From positions 682,001 to 746,000 of the forward strand of contig NZ_SRWZ01000001.1 of the NCBI RefSeq assembly GCF_004804355.1: a stretch of DNA of 64,000 nucleotides. The letters are read 5' to 3'. The DNA is from Cognatitamlana onchidii (GTDB lineage Bacteria; Bacteroidota; Bacteroidia; Flavobacteriales; Flavobacteriaceae). This document shows, in pieces, positions 59,574 to 64,000 of this stretch. The notes under the pieces were generated by a model. That model worked only from the letters and a program-made list of their open reading frames with translations, had not been told where the DNA came from and ran no database searches. Position 1 is the first letter of the stretch. Every line of letters begins with the position of its first letter. Both the position numbers and the translations under genes were made by a program.

Positions 59574-60196
59574 GCAATAGCATATGCACAAGTAAAACCT
59601 TCGAACTCAAAAAACTGGATGTTATATCGACATTTGTTATCCCTATAATCAACCCAAGCCACGGTATTATTTTCATCCAAAGAAAAAGGAACAACCAAAC
59701 AGTGCTTTTTAAAACTCAACCCTGGTGTGGCAAAAAGCTTATATAAAGATTCTTTTACGCACCAAATCACCGTTAGTTTTTTAATATAGTCTGCGCTGTC
59801 TTCATCAACGTAATCTAGTTCATAATCAAGAAACTTATGGGCTATAATTGAGATTTTATCTCGTTGTTTTTCAACATCAATCCCTACTATTAAATCACTA
59901 ATAATAACCGCCGAAAATTCGAAGGAATGGGTTATCGATATTTGTTTACCATCTTTTAAATGTGGCTTACCATTATTATCATAAAACAAATCTGCATCCG
60001 TATATCCAAATTCTTGTAATAGGTGTCGTACACTTAAAAACCCACGTTGATGGAGTTTACTCTTCATGCCTAAAACCCGCTCTAAAGCAACTGGTTTTAA
60101 ATTCACCTGTTTCATTAAATCTTCATAAGACTCGGTAATTTTCCAGATTTTAACTGTAGTTTGGGAATTTGGATGAATGGTTTTATAAAGAGGCAT
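59570..60196 (-). CDS. 4'-phosphopantetheinyl transferase
   Basis: A 208-residue Sfp/AcpT-type transferase. The metal site D107-x-E109 is in VGIDVEK, and W145-C-V-K148-E149-S in WCVKESLYKLF completes it. It transfers phosphopantetheine from CoA to carrier proteins. Its stop overlaps the GGGP-synthase start by 4 bases, so the two are translated together. It is divergent from ahcY. Confidence 0.93.
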   Translation of the reverse strand: MPLYKTIHPNSQTTVKIWKITESYEDLMKQVNLKPVALERVLGMKSKLHQRGFLSVRHLLQEFGYTDADLFYDNNGKPHLKDGKQISITHSFEFSAVIISDLIVGIDVEKQRDKISIIAHKFLDYELDYVDEDSADYIKKLTVIWCVKESLYKLFATPGLSFKKHCLVVPFSLDENNTVAWVDYRDNKCRYNIQFFEFEGFTCAYAIA

Positions 60197-60218
60197 TTAT
60201 TTTATGGAAGTTATTGAT

Positions 60219-60226
60219 TATCTTTG
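60219..60226 (+). promoter_or_regulatory. -7 promoter element for ahcY
   Basis: TATCTTTG; predicted start near 60231 with a leader of about 98 nt. The leader has no SAH- or SAM-riboswitch consensus that I can see. Confidence 0.5.
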
Positions 60227-60328
60227 CACCGCCTAAGTAGATTGCTTTTTCGGTAAGCGAATTTAAGTATTTTAAATACCATACACAATCAAAAAAATTA
60301 GGTTTAAAAATCAAAAAGAAAATTGAAT

Positions 60329-61645
60329 ATGAGCACAAAAACAATTCCTTACGTAGCTAGTAAAGTAAAAGACATCTCACTTGCAGATTGGGGTCGTAAA
60401 GAAATAGAATTAGCCGAAGCTGAAATGCCGGGGCTTATGAGTCTGCGCGAAGAATACAAAAACGAGCAGCCTCTTAAGGGTGCGCGCATTGCTGGTTGTT
60501 TGCACATGACCATACAAACAGCAGTGTTAATTGAAACTTTACAAGCTTTAGGAGCAGAAGTCACTTGGAGTTCATGTAACATATTCTCTACTCAAGATCA
60601 AGCTGCTGCGGCAATTGCTGCTGCTGGGACTGCTGTTTATGCTTGGAAAGATATGACAGAAGAAGAGTTTGACTGGTGTATTGAACAAACCTTGTTCTTT
60701 GGAGAAGAGCGCAAACCTTTAAACATGATTTTGGATGATGGTGGCGATTTAACCAACATGGTTTTAGATAAATATCCAGAATTAGCTGCTGGAATAAATG
60801 GTCTTTCGGAAGAAACCACCACAGGAGTTCATAGATTATATGAGCGTGTAAAAAACGGCACATTACCGATGCCTGCTATTAACGTAAATGACTCCGTTAC
60901 CAAATCTAAATTTGACAACAAATACGGCTGTAAAGAAAGTGCTGTAGACGCTATTCGCCGTGCAACCGATGTGATGCTGGCAGGAAAACGTGTAACTGTT
61001 TGTGGTTATGGAGATGTTGGTAAAGGTACTGCAGCTTCTTTTAAAGGCGCAGGAAGTATTGTAACGGTAACTGAAATTGATCCTATCTGTGCCTTACAAG
61101 CGGCTATGGACGGTTTTGAAGTTAAGAAGCTTGAAACAGTAGTAAGCAATTCCGATATTATAATTACTACCACTGGAAATAAAGACATTGTTCGTTCTGA
61201 GCATTTCAAAGCTATGAAAGACAAAGCTATTGTTTGTAATATTGGCCATTTCGATAACGAAATTCAAATGGCTTGGTTAAACGAAAACTACGGAGACACG
61301 AAGGTTGAAATCAAGCCTCAAGTTGATAAATATTCTGTTGATGGCAATGATATTATTATTCTTGCTGAGGGTCGCTTGGTAAACTTAGGTTGTGCCACGG
61401 GTCACCCTAGTTTCGTAATGAGTAATTCGTTTACAAACCAAACTTTGGCGCAAATCGAACTTTGGAATAATGCTGATGCCTACAAAAATGAGGTTTACAT
61501 GCTACCAAAGCATTTGGATGAAAAAGTAGCTAAACTACATTTGGAGAAAATTGGTGTCGAGCTTACAGAACTAAAGGAAGATCAAGCTGCATACATTGGA
61601 GTTACCGTTGAAGGTCCCTATAAACCTGAACATTACAGATACTAA
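60329..61645 (+). CDS. ahcY: S-adenosylhomocysteine hydrolase
   Basis: About 438 residues from the ATG at 60329. Family marks are the N-terminal [16 protein letters not shown], the NAD loop [15 protein letters not shown], the [15 protein letters not shown] strand, NIGHFDNEI and the C-terminal [10 protein letters not shown]. It splits SAH into homocysteine and adenosine, keeping methyltransferases active. Monocistronic; a strong terminator follows at 61675-61703. Confidence 0.97.
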   Translation: MSTKTIPYVASKVKDISLADWGRKEIELAEAEMPGLMSLREEYKNEQPLKGARIAGCLHMTIQTAVLIETLQALGAEVTWSSCNIFSTQDQAAAAIAAAGTAVYAWKDMTEEEFDWCIEQTLFFGEERKPLNMILDDGGDLTNMVLDKYPELAAGINGLSEETTTGVHRLYERVKNGTLPMPAINVNDSVTKSKFDNKYGCKESAVDAIRRATDVMLAGKRVTVCGYGDVGKGTAASFKGAGSIVTVTEIDPICALQAAMDGFEVKKLETVVSNSDIIITTTGNKDIVRSEHFKAMKDKAIVCNIGHFDNEIQMAWLNENYGDTKVEIKPQVDKYSVDGNDIIILAEGRLVNLGCATGHPSFVMSNSFTNQTLAQIELWNNADAYKNEVYMLPKHLDEKVAKLHLEKIGVELTELKEDQAAYIGVTVEGPYKPEHYRY

Positions 61646-61674
61646 TTAGGAATTTGATATTCTCTAAAATAATA

Positions 61675-61703
61675 AAATCCCAAGCAAACCATGCTTGGGA
61701 TTT
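61675..61703 (+). terminator. Terminator after ahcY
   Basis: A 12-bp stem with AATCCCAAGCA (61675-61686) and its complement (61692-61703), loop AACCA, ends in six T. Confidence 0.85.
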
Positions 61704-61822
61704 TTTCTTATAACACTTTGTATTTAAATAAGTACAGAATCCAAAACTCTTCATACAAATCATTCCTGCGATATACGGATTTAAAATAAATCCTATAATT
61801 AAAGATATAGAAACACACTTAA

Positions 61823-62095
61823 TTATTCATCTACCATATCCTCTTCAAAATACCACCATAAACTTGAATCTATTGAGGCTTTCATTTTATTGATATCCAC
61901 ATGGTCTTTTAAAAAAATGGTAATATTTTCTCCAGCTCTATTTTGACCATGGGTCTCTCTAATTTCAATGGTTTCAATTTCTTTAAAGTGCTCTAAATGC
62001 TTTTTAATTCTAGCATCTAAGGACTCATCCGTTAAAAAAACTTTAATGGTAGGTTGCGTAGGGGAGTTTCTAATTTCAGATCTAAACGGCAGCAT
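61823..62095 (-). CDS. Small hypothetical protein
   Basis: About 90 residues from the ATG at 62095; a GTG two codons upstream is possible. It is soluble, with a VFLTDESLDARIKKHLEHFKEIETIEI strand-helix-strand start and a GENITIFLKDHVDINKM segment, ending in an acidic helix (WWYFEEDMVDE). The layout suggests a small ferredoxin-like or heavy-metal-domain fold, but no metal motif is present. I do not recognise it. It is flanked by ahcY and a DinB-like gene, divergent from the latter. Confidence 0.55.
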   Translation of the reverse strand: MLPFRSEIRNSPTQPTIKVFLTDESLDARIKKHLEHFKEIETIEIRETHGQNRAGENITIFLKDHVDINKMKASIDSSLWWYFEEDMVDE

Positions 62096-62188
62096 AATCA
62101 CATAATTTCTAGTTAGACATACTCAATTGCGAGAGCAATAGCTTAAAGTTAAGAATTTAATTAATATCTTCTAAATTATTTTTCAACG

Positions 62189-62662
62189 ATGTCTAAAAAA
62201 CACATTAGTACTTTATATCAATTATTAGACAAAATAGAGACTGCCATCCCTCATCTTGACCGAATAAAGCCTTCTATATCTAAGGTAGAGGTCGGATGGC
62301 ATTTAGACCACTCCCTAAAAGTTATTAATCGGGTAACCACGATTTTACTTAAAACAAATCCTAAAAAACACAAGCGTGATTTCAATTTAGCTAGAAGCGT
62401 ATTATTTCCTTTGCATTTTATTCCTAGAGGAAAAGCAAAAGCTCCAAAAGTTGTAATGCCACCAGAAATCATAACTTTAGAAAGTTTGAACCAGCAATTA
62501 ACCGAAGTTAAAAAGCAAATAGATCGCACTAAACCACTTCCTGAAACCTCTCATTTTATTCACCATGTTTTTGGTGTGCTTTCCAAGCAACAAACCCTGA
62601 AGTTCTTGGCGATACACACCAAACATCATTTAAAAATTGTAACCGATATTTTAAACAAATAA
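62189..62662 (+). CDS. DinB-like/DUF1569 protein
   Basis: A 157-residue all-helical protein. The metal-site histidines of the DinB/DUF1569 type are visible: W37-H38-L-D-H41 in VGWHLDHSLKV, then HFIHHVFG and HTKHHLKI near the C-terminus. Family members are metal-binding four-helix bundles, some acting in thiol chemistry with bacillithiol or mycothiol. This one has no known substrate. It is convergent with rpmA through a shared terminator. Confidence 0.75.
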   Translation: MSKKHISTLYQLLDKIETAIPHLDRIKPSISKVEVGWHLDHSLKVINRVTTILLKTNPKKHKRDFNLARSVLFPLHFIPRGKAKAPKVVMPPEIITLESLNQQLTEVKKQIDRTKPLPETSHFIHHVFGVLSKQQTLKFLAIHTKHHLKIVTDILNK

Positions 62663-62694
62663 AAAACCCTTCCTGTGTAAAAAGAAAGGGCTTT
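62661..62694. terminator. Terminator between DUF1569 and rpmA
   Basis: An ACCCTTTC-type stem (CCCTT and AAGGG) is followed on the minus strand by a run of T, 24 bp past the rpmA stop. The plus strand has a weaker T-run, so it mostly ends rplU-rpmA. Confidence 0.65.
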
Positions 62695-62717
62695 ACTTCG
62701 TTTAAGAAAATTATTTC

Positions 62718-62978
62718 CTAAGCCTCAAAAGGCTCAATAGAAACGTAAGATTTGTTGTCTTTTTTCTTAGTAAACTTAACAACACCATCTACTTTGGCGT
62801 GTAAAGTATGATCTTTTCCTTGGTATACATTCTCACCAGGATGATGAGTGTTACCACGTTGTCTTATGATAATGTTTCCAGCTAATGCAGCTTGACCACC
62901 AAAAATCTTAACACCTAAGCGTTTCGATTCTGATTCTCTACCATTTTTCGAACTTCCGACTCCTTTTTTATGTGCCAT
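62718..62978 (-). CDS. rpmA: Ribosomal protein L27
   Basis: An 86-residue L27. It begins [19 protein letters not shown] and contains [15 protein letters not shown], both typical. L27 reaches the peptidyl transferase centre. There is no N-terminal extension of the cleaved type seen in Firmicutes. It follows rplU by 25 bp in one operon. Confidence 0.98.
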   Translation of the reverse strand: MAHKKGVGSSKNGRESESKRLGVKIFGGQAALAGNIIIRQRGNTHHPGENVYQGKDHTLHAKVDGVVKFTKKKDNKSYVSIEPFEA

Positions 62979-63003
62979 TTTATTTCGATTTTATTTTATT
63001 ATA

Positions 63004-63513
63004 CTAACTTAAAGCAGCAATTAAATCGGCTTTCTTCATTGAAGAAATTCCATCTATACCTCTTTCTTTAGCTATAGTTTTTAATTCAGCAACCGTTAAT
63101 TTGCTTAAATCTTGCACATCATCAGCTTTTGGAGCTTCAACTTTAGCTTTAGGTTCTTCTTTCTTTTCTGCTTTTTTTGCTGGGGCAGCTTTCTTAGCTC
63201 CAGTAGAAGCAATACTTTCAATTACAATTTCAGTTAAAGATTGACGATGACCATTTTTTACACGGTAACCTTTACGTCTTTTCTTTTTGAATACTATAAC
63301 TTTATCACCTTTAAGGTGTTTTAAGACTTTAGCTCCTACCTGAGCTCCGTCTATAGCCGGGGCGCCTACAGTTACATTGTCACCTTCACCAACTAAAAGA
63401 ACATTATCGAAAGAAACTTTCTTACCTTCTTCTGCTTGCAAACGGTTAACAAAAACTTTTTGGTCTTTTTCAACTTTAAATTGTTGCCCTGCTATCTCTA
63501 CAATTGCGTACAT
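63004..63513 (-). CDS. rplU: Ribosomal protein L21 with C-terminal SAP/Rho-N-like domain
   Basis: A 169-residue protein against a usual length of about 103. Residues 1-105 are standard L21 ([17 protein letters not shown] and the [15 protein letters not shown] loop). Then comes an alanine-, lysine- and proline-rich linker (about 109-133) and a C-terminal domain with [18 protein letters not shown] and [10 protein letters not shown], which matches the SAP/Rho N-terminal fold that binds nucleic acid. The gene is first in the rplU-rpmA operon, with its promoter at 63556-63563. Confidence 0.95.
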   Translation of the reverse strand: MYAIVEIAGQQFKVEKDQKVFVNRLQAEEGKKVSFDNVLLVGEGDNVTVGAPAIDGAQVGAKVLKHLKGDKVIVFKKKRRKGYRVKNGHRQSLTEIVIESIASTGAKKAAPAKKAEKKEEPKAKVEAPKADDVQDLSKLTVAELKTIAKERGIDGISSMKKADLIAALS

Positions 63514-63555
63514 AGCGTAACGTTTTTATTAATTTATTTGTTTAAAAAATGAGTG

Positions 63556-63563
63556 CAAATATA
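63556..63563 (-). promoter_or_regulatory. -7 promoter element for rplU-rpmA
   Basis: Minus-strand TATATTTG; predicted start near 63551 and a leader of about 38 nt. Confidence 0.6.
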
Positions 63564-63590
63564 CTGCTAATTAATTAAACTGCAAACGTT

Positions 63591-64000
63591 TTAGGAATTT
63601 TGAGAAATATTTCTGGAGTTTTTAAAAAGCTGCATAACTGTAAGCGACGCCACCACGCTCGTAGCAAATCCCATTATGGCAACAACAAATGCTACCATGC
63701 CAATATCTGCATTAAAATGTCCGTTTACAGTTTCAAGTAATTGTGGCAAAAATTCTGCGTTAACTTCTGTGGCATAAAACAAGAAAAAGGCGGTAAACAC
63801 AATAGTCGCAACAAACCCTGTGACCAGTCCTGTTTTAAAACCTTCTGTATAAGAGAAGCTTGCAGGGTTTTCAAGCTTACTCAACCTAACAGCTTCATAA
63901 ACACCCAGCCCAGTAATAAGTGCATTAACAAAGCTAAAAGCAGGGTTTATATGTTTATCAACCAACGCTAAAACCAAAAAATATGCTATTAAAACTGCAC
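63591..64000 (-). CDS. DUF4199 membrane protein, 5' end outside window
   Basis: The frame is open to the right edge, so at least 135 residues are present and the N-terminus is cut off. The visible part holds four hydrophobic segments: AVLIAYFLVLALV, a second after FSFVNALITG, a third in GFVATIVFTAFFLFYA and a fourth in VAFVVAIMGFATSVVASL. SYTEGFKTGLVTG and the layout match DUF4199. Function unknown. A TTG at 63977 is an internal codon here, not the start. Confidence 0.75.
   Translation of the reverse strand, partial: AVLIAYFLVLALVDKHINPAFSFVNALITGLGVYEAVRLSKLENPASFSYTEGFKTGLVTGFVATIVFTAFFLFYATEVNAEFLPQLLETVNGHFNADIGMVAFVVAIMGFATSVVASLTVMQLFKNSRNISQNS

Noticed and set aside
60227-60328. SAH or SAM riboswitch in the ahcY leader
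   Set aside because: The leader shows no conserved core of any SAM/SAH riboswitch class and no stable hairpins that I can identify.
60588-60863. 91-codon antisense frame inside ahcY, rich in Gln, Leu and Ser
   Set aside because: Its composition follows from the alanine codons of ahcY on the other strand; no independent evidence.
1-64000. tRNA or rRNA genes, CRISPR arrays, insertion sequences and prophage genes
   Set aside because: I looked through the intergenic spaces and the coding sequence and saw no cloverleaf with a T-loop consensus, no regularly spaced repeats and no transposase, integrase or phage genes.

Overview
The window reads as a chromosomal segment of a marine-type member of the Flavobacteriaceae (Bacteroidota). 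The evidence is the AT-rich sequence, a type IX secretion (T9SS) sorting domain, many lipoproteins and families typical of this phylum (DUF4271, DUF4296, DUF4301, DUF3098, DUF3127, DUF4199, DUF2490, DUF4377). Genes are also repeatedly preceded by the Bacteroidota -7 promoter element TAnnTTTG; perfect copies sit at plausible distances from more than twenty starts. I see no rRNA, tRNA, CRISPR array, insertion sequence, phage gene or integration site. The region looks like stable core chromosome.

Layout. 1-6.6 kb: the end of an SGNH hydrolase, a metallophosphoesterase, a DUF1853 protein, ferritin, a 2Fe-2S ferredoxin, an Fe-S carrier pair (Mrp and NifU-like) and a trmB/LysE/alkyltransferase-like operon. 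6.7-16.2 kb: a glycosyltransferase, a PhoR/PhoB-like two-component pair, a tiny T9SS protein, a LuxE-like protein, tyrS, an epimerase and an operon of a Dpm1-like transferase, dihydroorotase and a DUF4296 lipoprotein. 16.3-24.3 kb: DUF4271, hemD, pckA, a saccharopine dehydrogenase-like enzyme, an Lrp regulator, glyS and comF. 24.4-36 kb: an Ig-like lipoprotein, omega-amidase plus methionine aminotransferase, a membrane MutS-like protein, a Bax-inhibitor protein, a Zn peptidase, alanine dehydrogenase, a SemiSWEET and leuS. 36-51.4 kb: an exporter, ftsX, uppP-truB, two tandem thioredoxin-like paralogues, tag, META-domain lipoproteins, aat, an SSB-like DUF3127 protein, an orphan histidine kinase, a HIT protein and greA. 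51.5-58.7 kb: a Rieske-fold-like lipoprotein, then a thiamine-related locus, arfB, a DUF4301 protein and pnuC. 58.8-64 kb: a GGGP synthase/phosphopantetheinyl transferase pair, ahcY, small proteins, rplU-rpmA and a partial DUF4199 protein.

The most interesting unit is the minus-strand locus 55725-51963. A well-formed TPP riboswitch precedes a TonB-dependent receptor, a 2-oxoglutarate/Fe(II) oxygenase-like protein and a PnuC/PnuT-family transporter, with gaps of 6 and 1 bp between the genes. Receptor plus PnuT under TPP control is a known thiamine-uptake arrangement in Bacteroidota. The oxygenase between them is the unexpected part and suggests chemical processing of an imported thiamine-related compound.

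Other points worth attention are a hairpin at the likely 5' end of the greA transcript, several promoters so close to the start codon that the mRNAs are probably leaderless, an L21 protein with an added SAP/Rho-N-like tail, an SSB-like acidic tip on the DUF3127 protein, and a lipoprotein that resembles a Rieske domain but has lost both histidine ligands. All functional calls come from motif and family recognition by eye; no database search was run.
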